The notes under the pieces were generated by a model that worked only from the letters and a program-made list of their open reading frames with translations, had not been told where the DNA came from and did not search any database. The translations under genes and the position numbers were made by a program. From contig NZ_CP122979.1 of the NCBI RefSeq assembly GCF_029854295.1, forward strand, positions 558,001-622,000: DNA of 64,000 nucleotides. Direction: 5' to 3'. The first letter of the stretch is position 1. Each line of letters opens with the position of its first letter. The stretch is from Mesomycoplasma lagogenitalium (GTDB lineage: Bacteria; Bacillota_I; Bacilli_A; Mycoplasmatales; Metamycoplasmataceae). This document shows, piece by piece, positions 53,590 to 64,000 of the stretch.

Positions 53590-56274
53590 TTATTTTTTAA
53601 ATTTGTCTCCAAAAATAAACGAAATTTTTTCCTGATTTAATTCATGCTCTGTTTTTTGTTTTATTTCAGGTAAATCCTCAAAATGTTCTGGAAGTGTTTT
53701 AGTTAGTAAAAGTCTTTTTCATTTTTCTGATGCAATTTTAAATAATTCTTTGGTTATTGCAAAAAAATGAATTTCTGAGCCAAAAACAACTTTTAAAAAT
53801 TGTTTAAAATTAACATCTTGTTTATGAGCATTTAAATTTCAAATTGCAAAATATTTTTCAGGTTCTGTAGAAACTAAAATAAAATTTTCACTAGCTGTTA
53901 TACATTTAACTTCCGACATTCATTCGATATATTCTTTATATTCTGGAAAGTAAGAAAATAAATCCAAATTAGCTAATTGCTCTTTTCTTTTTTCTTTAAA
54001 ATCCTTTAAATTTCCAGCTTTTTTATATAAACCAAAAAGATTAATAACTTCATCAACAGTTAAAATATCTTCTTCTAAAACATTATTTCCAAATGCTTGT
54101 GTATCGCTCAAGGCAAAAAGGGACATATCAATAGTTTGATTTAAAATTTCATCCTTTTGATCATCGCTGTTTATTTTATTATCTAAGTTAGTATCATATG
54201 ATAAATCGGGATAAACATTTATTTCATTTTTAATAATTTCAGGTTCATCAAATGTTTCATTTAAATCTTCTTCTGCTATTTTTTCATCAAAAACATTTAA
54301 CTCGCTAGATAACGCTTCTTGTTGTAAATTTGTTTCTATTTTGCTATCTGAATATAAAACAGAATTATCAATTTGATCTTTATTAATGCTTTCGCTAAAT
54401 TGTTTTTGACTGATAATTGAATTTAAATCTAGATCATCTTTGTCTAAATCAAGTTTCAATGTTTGTTTATTTGATACATTCATTTCTTGATGTGCTTCAT
54501 TGGGCTTAATTATTTCCTTATCTAAATTATCTTCTGTTTCCGATTCATTTAATAAAATTTGATTAGTTTGATAGATTTTATCCTTATTTACACTTTCAAA
54601 GCTTTTATCATTTAATAAACTTTCATTGGTTAATTCTTTATTTGCCTCAAAATCATTGTCTAGTGTAATAATTTCTGTTGTTCTTTTTATTAAACCACTG
54701 TCAAATAAATCTTTAGAAAATACTGATGAATTTTCATCAACAGAATTATTTAAATTGTAATTTCCTGTATTTCAATTTTCTGTTTCAAAAACATTAGTTT
54801 TTTCTTTTTCTTGAACAATGTTTTTTTCATTAGTATTAAAAAAGTCTTTTTCAAATAAATTTGTATTATTTCCATTTGATTCATTAGACAATTCTTTTGG
54901 GGGTTCAAATAAAGGATCTAATTGATGTAATTCTTCATTAATTTCAAAAACATTTTCATTTATTTCATTTTTTTCAATTAAATTAAATTCTTCACTTTCT
55001 TTCTTATGATTATCATTATTAAAAATATTATTATTTATTGTATTTTTAAGATTAAGCGAATTAATAGCATTATTAACTTCGGGAATGTTTAGAACTTCAT
55101 CAATTGTTAATTCCTGTTTTGGCTCGATTATTTCTTGAGTAAAATCATTTTCATTTTCTTTTAAAATATTTTCACTTTGCTTTATAAATAATTCGCCACT
55201 TTTTTCAAAATCCGCCAATTTTAATAGTGATAATTCCAATAATTGAAATGGAAATTCCGAAAAACGCAATTCCTTTGCCAATTCTACTAAAATATCCATA
55301 ATTTTAAATGCAAAATTAGATGATAAATTAATTTTTTCAATCTCTTCTTTTTGAAGCAATTCTGACAATTCAGCTTTTTTAATCTTTTTAAATAATAAAA
55401 AATCTCTTATTGCAGTTATTAAATCATTAACTAGTAAATTAATATCCGCTCCTAATTCAAAAATTTGTTTAATTTTTTGAATTAGGCTATAAAAATTTTG
55501 TTTTTCAATTAAATTCAAAATTTCAATTAAATTACTATGAGCTACCAATCTGAAAACTTTTTCAAGTGCTTCGTTTGTAATATTTTGATCATTAAAAATT
55601 GAAACTTGTTCTACCATAGACAATGCATCACGCAATCCGCCATCAGATAATTTTGAAAGTTTTAAAATTGCTGAATTTTCATATTTTATATTTTCTTTAT
55701 CTAAAATATTAATTAAATGTTTATAAATTACATTACTATTAATTTTCGAAAAATTAAATCTTTGCAATCTAGATAAAATAGTTAATGGAATTTTATGCGG
55801 ATCGGTTGTAGCTAAAATAAAAATTATATGTTTAGGAGGTTCTTCTAATGTTTTTAAAAGTGCATTAAAAGCTGATTTAGAAAGCATATGAACTTCATCG
55901 ATAATATAAATTTTATATTTAGAGTGGGAAGGAAGATTTTGTATTCTTTCTTTTAATTCTCTTATTTCATCAACACCATTGTTTGAAGCGGCATCCATTT
56001 CTATGATATCCAGCGTTCTATCGATGTTAATAACACATTCATCGCAAGGTTTTAAAATATCATTTTTATGAATACAATTAATAGTATTAGCAAAAATTTT
56101 AGCAACTGAAGTTTTACCAGTTCCTCTAGGACCAGAAAACAAATACGCATGTGATAAACGATTATTTTTTATAATATTTTCCAAAGTTTTTATAATATAC
56201 TCTTGACCTTGAACTTCTGAAAAAGTTTTTGGTCTATATGTTCTATAAAATGCCTTATATGCAAGATTTTTCAC
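53590..56274 (-). CDS. dnaX: DNA polymerase III, tau/gamma subunit, with long disordered insert
   Basis: This 894-residue clamp-loader ATPase has AAA+ domains over residues 1-370: AYLFSGPRGTGKTSVAKIF, a four-Cys zinc site (CIHKN...CDEC), IIDEVHMLSKSAFNALLKTL and SRLQRFNF. From about 375 to 760 runs a very acidic, Asn/Glu/Asp-rich, low-complexity region. The last 130 residues are ordered again (EWMSEVKCITASENFILVST), as in the tau tail that binds polymerase. Bacterial DnaX is usually 560-650 residues, so the linker is extended. It has one continuous frame with TGA-Trp codons. No clear slippery-stem signal for gamma was seen. Confidence 0.93.
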
Positions 56275-56384
56275 TTTTACTCCTTTTTTTATAATTTAAT
56301 TTATATAAAAATTTTAACAAATATAAAAATTAAAATTAATAAATTTTTAAAAATATTTTTTTATATTTTAAAACATAAACATAT

Positions 56385-57596
56385 TTAATTTTTTGTTTTG
56401 ATTTTATCTCAATATTCTTTTATTTTCATTTCGTTTTTGTTATTAGAAAATTCAAAAAATTTTGCATCCGTTAACTCATTAGGTAGATATTGCTGTTTTA
56501 TATAATTATCTTCATAATCGTGGGGATATTTATAATTTACACCGTGATTAAATTTAGATGCATTTTTATAATGATCATCTTTTAAATGATTTGGAATATC
56601 ATAGATTTTGCCACTTTCAATTAAATCTAAAACCCTTTTTGTAGCTGAGTATGTAGAATTACTTTTAGGACTTAAAGCAAGTTCGATAATAATATTTCCC
56701 AATGGCAAAATTGCCTCTGGCATACCTATTCTTTCAGCAACATCAATTGCACTTTTTGCCTTTAGTGCAATTATTGAATTTGCCAATCCCACATCTTCAT
56801 ATGCTACACATAAAATTCTTCGATATAAACCTTCAAAATCACCCGTTTTTATAATGAGCATTCCATAATAAAGTGATGCATCAACATCACTTCCTCTTAA
56901 TGATTTATGAAATGCACTTAAATTATTGTAATGAGCATCGGCATTTTTATCACTATAAAAATTAATATTAGGAATTATTTTTTCAATCAACTCATTTGAA
57001 ATTTTTTTGTTTTCCGAAATTTTCATTAAAAGTTTTAAATTACTTAAAATATTTCTAATATCAAAATTAGAAAAATGAATAATTTTATCTAAAACATTTT
57101 CTTCAATTTTATTTTTAAAATTCTTTTCAACTAATTTAAATAATGAACTTTTAATTTCGCTAAGATTTGGTTTTTCAAATTTAAGAATTTGCATTCTACT
57201 TCTAATAGCAGGATTGATTTTAAAATATGGATTTTCTGTAGTAGTTGCATAAATAATTATTTTTTTGTTTTCTAAAAAAGAAAGTAAAATGTCTTGCTTA
57301 TCTTTATTTAAGCGATGTATTTCATCAATTATTAAAATTTCATTATCATTGATTTTGCTAATTAAACTTTCTTTATTTTCAATTGATGCATTAAAAGTAT
57401 CAAATTTCATATTCATATTTGTTGCCACAACTTTTGCTGTAGAAGTTTTCCCTATTCCACTTTCACCATAAAAAATAAAAGAAGTATTATCTTTTAATTC
57501 AATAATTTTTTTTAATAAAAACTTAAGATGTTCTTGTCCAATTATTTCATTTAAATTTTCTGGATAAAAATTAAATTCTTTTTTATTTTTCATCAT
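56385..57596 (-). CDS. rarA: Replication-associated recombination AAA+ ATPase RarA/MgsA
   Basis: This 403-residue ATPase of the WRNIP1/RarA family acts at stalled forks. The P-loop is FYGESGIGKTSTAKV (about 42-56). Walker B is ILIIDEIHRLNKDKQD (about 91-106). ATTTENPYFKINPAIRSR is the sensor and Arg-finger region. The C-terminal half has GSDVDASLYYGMLIIKTGD and RRILCVAYEDVGLAN, both diagnostic. The start overlaps the upstream DUF2130-like gene by 14 bases (the second Met, 57593, is also possible). Confidence 0.94.
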
Positions 57597-58941
57597 TTAG
57601 CTTTTCTATTTTTTTTGTTAATTTTTGAATTGTAAATTTTTCTATTTTATTTTTCACAGTGCCAAAATGTGTATCGACTATTAATGAAATGGATGATTTA
57701 ATTTCCCTTGATTTTTCCATTATTGTTTCCGCATTTTTTAAAATAGTATTAGCTTGTTTTTCAATGTGTTTAATAGAATTATTTAAAATACTAGTTTTTA
57801 ATAAATCGAATTCTTCTAAAATTTCCTTTTTTTCTTTAAATAGAATTTCTGCATCAGCTATTTTCTCTCTTTCGTTAATAAAATGTTTTATTACTGAAAG
57901 GAAAGAAATTAAATATGCTGGTCTAATGATATAAATATTTTCATAATTGTGAGCTTTAGAAATTAAAAATTCTTTTTCCATCTCTAGTTCACTAACTAAT
58001 AGAGCAAAATCGGCATTTTTTTTATCTTTATCTTTTTTCAATTTAGGTAAATAATCTACATTTTTTTTATTACCAGTTTCTCCTTGACTTTTTGCTTCTA
58101 TTAAAATTCTACCTAACAACTTTTTAGAATCATTCCTACTAAAGACATCAAAAATAAAATCAGCTTTTGTGTTTTCAATAATTTCATTGTCTTTGTAAAA
58201 ATTGCAATTTTCCTCAAACGAAATTGCTTCTTGTACCTGAGCAAAAATTCAATTTTCCAAATTTTCGCCAATCAATTTAATATTTGAAGAACGATTTCTA
58301 GTTAATTCATCAAGTTTTTTTTCAGCTTCACTTATTTTTATAAGTGTATTATAATCTCGTTGAGTAAGTTCTAATTTATGTTCGGCTAACATTTTACTTT
58401 TAATGTTATTTCTACTTTCTTCTAATCTAATATTTTCTTCTTTGCTTTCTTGCAAACTTTTTTGAATTTGTAAAAATTCATCACTTTTTTTATACTCTTT
58501 AACTGCTTCGAGCATAATTTTTTCTTTTTCTAAATCAAAAGTTTTTTTTTCGTTTTCCAACTTTAAAATATTTTCTTTTAATTGTTCGATTAATTTATTT
58601 TTATTTTCATATTCAATTCCTGATTTAAATTTATTAATAGCATCTATTTCCGCTTTATTTAAATCGGATTTTAGATTATCGATAATAATTTTTTGCTCAT
58701 TGATTTTTGAAATCCCACTAATATATTCATCGCTTGCTTTAAATTCCTTTACCGCTATATCTTTAGCATTTTTAGCAACTTTCGAATCAATACTATTTTT
58801 TAACGAACTTAAATAATTTTCAATATCTTCGTCTTTATATTCATCGATGTAAAAAAAATCACCTTTTTTTGCATCATCTAAAATTTCAAATTTAAATCTT
58901 GGTTCATATTCAACTATTTTTACTTTAATTTTTTTATTCAT
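57583..58941 (-). CDS. DUF2130-type coiled-coil protein with nuclease-like domain
   Basis: This 452-residue protein has a long coiled coil over about residues 60-220, rich in Glu, Lys and Leu. A compact domain follows with LGRILIEAKSQGETGN and PKLKKDKDKKNADFALLVSE. Its E-x-K after a hydrophobic strand is the mark of a PD-(D/E)xK nuclease-like fold, as in DUF2130 proteins. A second coil (about 320-450) ends the protein. No function is established for the family. Its overlap with rarA suggests a link to DNA repair, which is inference. The start follows AAGGAG. Confidence 0.75.
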
Positions 58942-59015
58942 AATTCTCCTTATTTATCAATTTAAATTATACATAATATTAAAATTTATTTATTTAATTA
59001 TTTTAGTAAATCAAT

Positions 59016-60323
59016 TTAGAATTTAGCTATTGTTTTATCGATGTTTTTATTGAATTTTTCATAATTAATAGTCAATGTTAAAGGTATAGCAATAAAAAAT
59101 AGTGCTATTATCGAGCTAGAAAGTACAAAGTGAAGTGAAACATCGATAAATATCTGTCACATTGCATAATATTTTAAAAAAATGAAAAAGATGTTAAATA
59201 AAATATCTAAAAAATCAACATATCAAAAACATAAAAAACATAAAATATATAAAATTGAAACAACTGGCGCTATTAATATTGAATTAATAGAAGACAGTAA
59301 ATTATATTGTGCTAATGAATTATAATTTAAAATTATCGTTGAAAATATACTTGCTAAAACTGAAATTAAAAGTAATTTAAACACATTATTTTTAATTTTT
59401 ATTTGATTGATTAATAAAATTATTAAAGTTATAAAAAAACTTAAAATAAATGAATATGAGTAAATAACAAATATATTATTAATAAAAAATATTAGTGCAA
59501 TAAATGTTAATAATTCAATATTTGTAAATTTATTTTTTAAAATTTTTTTGTTAAATTCCTTAAAAAGTAAAAAAATAAATGCTCTTAGTGCGGAAACTGG
59601 AAAATTTAAAATTATTAAATAAATTAAAGTAAAACTTGTAAATGTTATAAATCCATAACCATTTTTCATTTTTAATAATTTAAAAAATTTTTCAATTAAA
59701 GTTTTAATTAATACAATATGAAAACCAGAAATAACAAATATATGATAAATTCCTACTTTTTTCAAAATGTCTAAAAGCTCTTTTTCATCGTTTCCATATT
59801 CAGCAATTAATAAAAGAGGTACAAATTTTGAATAATAAAATTTATCATTATTTAAAAAATTTTTAATTTTTAAAATAATTGAATCATTAACTTTAATTTC
59901 TTTAATAAAATTAATTTTTTGTACTTGATAAAATATATTTTTAGATTTTAAATACATCATTTTACTATTTGTTTGTAAACTAAAATCAATTTTTTCAATA
60001 ATAAATTGACCGTTATAGATATAATTTTCGCTAATATTTTTATCTTTTATTAAAATGTCAAAATTTTTATATTTAAAAGTAAATTCCGATTGATTTAATT
60101 TTTGAAAATGTGTGTTAATATCAATTTTTTCATCTAAAAGTACATTGTTTTTGTATATAAAAAAATAATATAAAGTCAAAGTTAAAATTGCAACTATTAA
60201 AATAGTTATTTTTAATCATTGTTTCCAAATAGCTAAAATAATAGTAAATAAAATAATTAAAGCTAAAAATCAATAATTTCAAAATTCATAAAAAAGTAAA
60301 GTTAAAAAAATAGAAAATAACAA
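59016..60323 (-). CDS. comEC: ComEC-type DNA-uptake channel, short form
   Basis: ComEC is the membrane channel that passes one DNA strand into the cell during transformation. This 435-residue protein has two or three N-terminal helices, a soluble OB-like segment (about 65-165), and the competence domain. The signature HIFVISGFHIVLI lies at about 190-202, and then about seven helices follow. The C-terminal metallo-beta-lactamase domain present in full ComEC (about 750 residues) is absent. The start is uncertain: TTG at 60323 is the first plausible start in frame, 2 bases after the comEA stop, with no clear ribosome site. It is co-transcribed with comEA. Confidence 0.85.
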
Positions 60324-60325
60324 AA

Positions 60326-60841
60326 TTAATCAAGTATAAAGTTTTCTTGAAGTATTTTTAAAGTAACTTCACCAACTCCATTTATTTTTTCTATATCTTC
60401 CCATGTTAATATTTCCGTATTTTTATTTAAAAAAAGTAAAATATTTTCTATTGTATTTTTTCGAATTTTTAATTTTTTAAGATCATCTTGATTAACATTT
60501 TTAAAACTCTTTTTTATTTCTGATTGATAATTATCTAAAAACGGAATAAAAATTTCTTTATCTTCATTAATAACTTGATCTAAATCAATATTTTTCAAAT
60601 TAGCAGAAGTTTTTAATTTTAATTTAAACAAAATTGCACGCAACTTTGTTCCTTTTTTATAAAATAATTCCGAAGGATGCTCAACTGCTCCACTTACTTT
60701 TACAAGAATTTGATTTTGTTTTAAATTGTCAACGTTGGTTCTGGAATTAGAAAAAACAATAAACAAAACCGGCATACTAATTAAAGTAAGACAAAAAATG
60801 CAAACTAAAATTTTTTTTAATCTTTTTCACTTATTGTTAAT
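60326..60841 (-). CDS. comEA: ComEA-type DNA receptor
   Basis: ComEA binds incoming double-stranded DNA outside the membrane. This 171-residue protein has an N-terminal membrane helix (about 10-30), an SLBB-like domain (VKVSGAVEHPSELFYKKGTK), and a C-terminal helix-hairpin-helix (TWEDIEKINGVGEVTLKILQ). No ATG or GTG allows the membrane helix to be translated. The only start fitting the strong AAGGAGG is ATT at 60841, 5 bases after GGAGG; a Met at 60775 would cut the helix. It is controlled by the dyad and TTGACA elements shared with dprA. Confidence 0.88.
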
Positions 60842-60869
60842 TATTACCTCCTTAATATTTTTTATCCCT

Positions 60870-60941
60870 ATATAAATGTCATTTTTTTTAAAAAAACTGT
60901 CAAAAATAAAAAAATTTAGGAAAAACAGGCGATTTTTCCTA
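60870..60941 (-). promoter_or_regulatory. Competence-type dyad and promoter of comEA-comEC
   Basis: On the minus strand the perfect dyad TAGGAAAAA-N7-TTTTTCCTA (60941-60917) is followed after 13 bases by TTGACA (60903-60898) and then by TGACATTTATAT (60881-60870). The spacings match those upstream of dprA to within one or two bases. Confidence 0.8.
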
Positions 60942-61038
60942 AATTTTATAAGGTTTTTTTGATTAGATAAAAGAAAAATTAACATTTTAAAATTAATTAA
61001 ATTAATAATTTATAAATAAAAAGGAGTAGATATATAAG

Positions 61039-62196
61039 TTAGAATCTAACTTTGTATTTTGGGTTGTAATTTAATTTTTTCTCTAATTTTAATCCAGCTT
61101 TTTCTACCAATTTTGCAATTTCGATCGCAATTGCTGGTGCTGATGCCAGTGCTGGTGATTGCATTCCTGCTGCATTAATGAATTTAACATTTTCTTTTGC
61201 TGATCTGATAACAAAATCATTTGTTTCTATATCAATTGGACGAGAACCTGCTAAAGTAATTTCAGTTTTTTCCAATCTAATTGATGGAACAATTTCTTTT
61301 CCAATTTCACCAATTAAATCAAATTTTTCTTTTGTCACTAATCTAGTATCTTCTTTAGCAACATTTTCTTGAGCGGTTGGGCCAACTAAAACACGACCGT
61401 CAAGCATTGGTGCAACAATTACACCTTTTCCATGAATAGTTGGAACTTTAAAACAAATAGAATTTACAATTCCAGCTTCTGATCTTGATAAAATTCGATA
61501 CTCTCCACGTCTAGTTGTTTGTTTAAAATCACCATATCCAGCTTTTTCTGCTAAAACATCTGCATAATGACCTGCTGCATTAATTACTACATTTGCTTGA
61601 ATTTTTTCATTTGATTTTAATGTAATTGTAAATTCATCTTTTTCGTATTTAATATCAGTTACTTCACTATTATTTTTTAGTTCAACGCCATTTTGCTCAC
61701 TTGCTCCTAAAAATGCATAAGTTGCTCGAACCGGTTCAATTGCTCATGAACTTGTACATAATAAAGCTCCAACAACATTAGGATTAACATTGGGCTCTCT
61801 TTTTAAAACTTCTTCCTTTGAAATAATTTTTAAAAATTCTTTTGGAACTTTATTAGTCAACCCTCTTTCATAAAGCATATGAACATGTTCCATTTCTTTT
61901 TCGTTAAATGCTAAAATCAACGAATCAACTTGTGCTTTAGGAAAATCTAAATCTTGAAAAATTTTTTCTCTTCAAAGTTGATTACCTAAAACATTTAATT
62001 TCGCTTCAATTTTACCAGGATCTGGATCAAATCCTCCGTGAATTGCACCTGAATTTCCCTTTGAAGTTTCATCAGCATACACGGGATTTTTTTCTAATAA
62101 AAGTGTTTTTAATTTATATTGTGATAATTCATAGGCAATGGAAGCTCCGATAATTCCTCCGCCAATAATTACTATATCGTATTTGTGATTGTGCAT
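61039..62196 (-). CDS. glpO: Glycerol-3-phosphate oxidase (H2O2-producing)
   Basis: This 385-residue FAD enzyme oxidises glycerol-3-phosphate to DHAP and passes electrons to oxygen, giving hydrogen peroxide. The N-terminal dinucleotide motif is DIVIIGGGIIGASIAYELS (about 7-25). GNSGAIHGGFDPDPG supports the substrate site, and NAAGMQSPALASAPA is the C-terminal FAD contact. The short form without the cytochrome-linked extension fits the mycoplasma type. In pathogenic mycoplasmas this peroxide is a known toxicity factor. The gene starts 16 bases after the glpQ stop. Confidence 0.93.
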
Positions 62197-62212
62197 TTTT
62201 TCCTTAATAAAA

Positions 62213-62938
62213 TTACTTTTCAAATTTATAATTACTTATTTGAGCATAAACATGTTTATCATTTAAATATTCTTCAAATTTACGTTTATTTTTTAAGGTT
62301 CAAAGCATTAATGGTAAACCGATTTGCTGATATTTTTTCTTATTTTTATCATATAAAACTGTTCATGGATTTAAAAATTGACAAATTTCTTTAATTTCAT
62401 TTAAATCAACACTATTAAATTGAGTTTCTGTTCAAAATAAAAATGCTAGCTGATATTTATCATTTAACTTTCTCATATTTCTTAATGTTTGGAAGTTAAA
62501 TGATGAAAACACAATTTTATCAAAATATTTTTGACCATATTTTTCGCTAAGTTTATGTAATTCTTGCTCAATTCCTTTATATTCCTTTTGATCGGTTTTA
62601 ATTTCAATATTAATAACTTGATATAAATCTAAATATTTATCTAAAAATTCTTCTAGTGTTAAAATTTTTTGAACTTGTGTTTGCAATTTAAAAAACAAAC
62701 CATGATCATCTTTTTTTAATTCATCTAAAGTGGAAAATTCAATTTCTTTTTTTGTTAATGCTGTTCTATTAGTTGTTTCATCGTGAATAATTACTAAATG
62801 TTTATCCTTTGTTAAATGAACATCTAATTCCACGCCATCAAATTTATATTGATAAGCCATTTCAAAAGCTAATTCTGTATTTTCTGGCGCAATTGCAGAA
62901 TAACCTCTGTGTCCTAAAATTAACTGTTTTTTAGGCAT
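62213..62938 (-). CDS. glpQ: Glycerophosphodiester phosphodiesterase
   Basis: This 241-residue enzyme frees glycerol-3-phosphate from deacylated phospholipids. The catalytic N-terminus is [18 protein letters not shown] (HRG and PENT motifs). [20 protein letters not shown] carries the metal-binding ELD and the second His. INIEIKTD is the third active-site strand. There is no signal peptide, so it acts in the cytoplasm. Its ATG overlaps the upstream transporter by 8 bases, and its product feeds GlpO. Confidence 0.94.
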
Positions 62939-64000
62939 TTTCCAATGTTCTCCATCTATAATTTGTTTTTCCTAATTTTTTAAGTTCTTTTGTATTTGCA
63001 ATATGTACAACGATTCCTGCTATAACTCCTAAAAGTGCAATTGATAAAGTTATAATTAAAATTATTTGATATCCAAGTAATGAAGTATTGGTTTCTCCTT
63101 CAATAGTATATGCTTTACCTACTGCGGTTGTAACTTCATATAATCAAGCATCGGTTGAAAATCCGATAAAAGAAAGAATTCCAACACTTGATGCATATGA
63201 ATTTTTTTCAATTTCAATTTCACCAATTTGTGCATATCTTAAAGTTACCATTGCTCAAGATAAAACCCCTGCTAGTAAAAATAAAATTGATGAAATCACA
63301 ATGATTCAAATATTTTGTTGAGTACTATCTCCCAATCCAAATAGTGGAAGAATGATGATTATTGCAACTATAAGAATTCCAATTCCTGTTGTTAATAATA
63401 AAAATAGTAAATATGATTTAAATTTATCTGCTCATCTTCCTACAAATGTTGAAATTGCCATTCTCAATCCGTAAGTTCTAATTCCACCTAGAACTGTCAT
63501 TAAAATTGCCGGTGCTAAAAAGGCATTATTAATCATTTGAACTAAATAATAAGCGAAAACACTTTGGAATGTATACATTCCCATAACAAATAAAGAAAGC
63601 ATTCATAATTTTCAATTTGCTGATGCTTTTAAAACTTGTTTAACAGTTTTTTTAAATCTCTCCCATGAAATTTTTTCAGTGTTTTTTTCCATTGGTTTTT
63701 CTGGAACACAGAATAGAACTAAAAATGCAGTAATTACTAAAAATGAACCAATTAAAAAGGCATAAACACCAAATGGAACTGAAGAACCACCTACTAATGT
63801 TTTAGAATTTTCATCTCATTCTTGAGTTGCAGGGTATCAAACATTTGTAATTAATAACCCTAGTAAAAATACTAAAACTAACCCAATCAATCCATTGGCA
63901 GCACCTTGAATTCCGTATGCAAATCCTTGATTTTCTTTGGTTGTTTGCTGTGAAACTAATTTTCATAAAGGTGTTCAAAATACTAAAGTGGTACTAATAC
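62931..64000 (-). CDS. MFS transporter, cut by window end (likely glycerophosphodiester or G3P uptake)
   Basis: At least 356 residues of a major facilitator are visible; the N-terminus lies beyond the window. About nine hydrophobic helices can be counted. The charged loop [18 protein letters not shown] sits in the middle, as between the two six-helix halves, and loops such as VGRWADKFKSY look like the MFS A-motif. TGA codes Trp repeatedly. Overlap with glpQ and closeness to glpO suggest it imports glycerophosphodiesters or G3P. The substrate is inferred from context only. Confidence 0.75.

Overview
The window is from a low-GC mycoplasma (class Mollicutes). Nearly every long gene carries in-frame TGA at positions where its family has tryptophan, so translation table 4 (UGA = Trp) applies. 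All coordinates and products below were read with that code. The gene set (rpoB-rpoC, dnaX-ybaB-recR-tmk-holB-rsmI, pheS-pheT, pta-ackA, a linked 16S-23S rRNA pair, large FN3-like surface proteins, phase-variable hsdS genes, glpQ-glpO) suits a Mycoplasma of the hominis/synoviae kind. I cannot name the species.

Layout. 0-0.4 kb: RNase P RNA. 0.4-6.1 kb (minus): two large FN3-like surface proteins behind a 19-A tract. 6.4-7.1 kb (minus): nadE. 7.2-17.7 kb (plus): two duplicated coiled-coil genes, then a five-gene overlapping operon. Its order is dprA, a VirB2-like protein, a VirB6-like protein, a VirB3/VirB4-like ATPase, and a 1,323-residue protein with signal peptide and C-terminal anchor. 17.8-18.6 kb: HAD phosphatase. 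18.7-19.5 kb (minus): an orphan protein matching only the N-terminal and OB domains of PolC. 19.6-24.4 kb (minus): 23S and 16S rRNA with processing stems and promoter. 24.7-32 kb (minus): deoB, engB, ackA, pta, pheT, pheS. 32.2-35.4 kb (plus): a third surface protein. 35.5-39 kb (plus): hsdS genes with CA and GA repeats. 39.1-47.6 kb (minus): rpoC, rpoB, rpmA, rplU. 47.8-58.9 kb (minus): a GH13-like pseudo-enzyme, holA, rsmI, holB, tmk, recR, ybaB, dnaX, rarA, and a DUF2130-like gene. 59-60.9 kb (minus): comEC and comEA. 61-64 kb (minus): glpO, glpQ and an MFS transporter cut by the window end.

Main observation. A 25-base dyad (TAGGAAAAA, 7 bases, TTTTTCCTA; second copy imperfect) occurs four times. 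Each copy lies 34-35 bases upstream of a (T)TGACATT(T)ATAT element. The four places are both coiled-coil genes, dprA, and comEA about 52 kb away on the other strand. I saw it nowhere else. The competence genes dprA, comEA and comEC therefore appear to share a regulator. The dprA transcript runs straight into type IV secretion-like genes without a relaxase or VirD4 coupling protein. I infer a dedicated DNA-uptake machine built from T4SS parts, analogous to Helicobacter ComB, feeding ComEA/ComEC and then DprA.

A second system is a set of HsdS half-modules joined by CA and GA dinucleotide tracts. Slippage would switch one S subunit on, and would add an optional third target-recognition domain to another.
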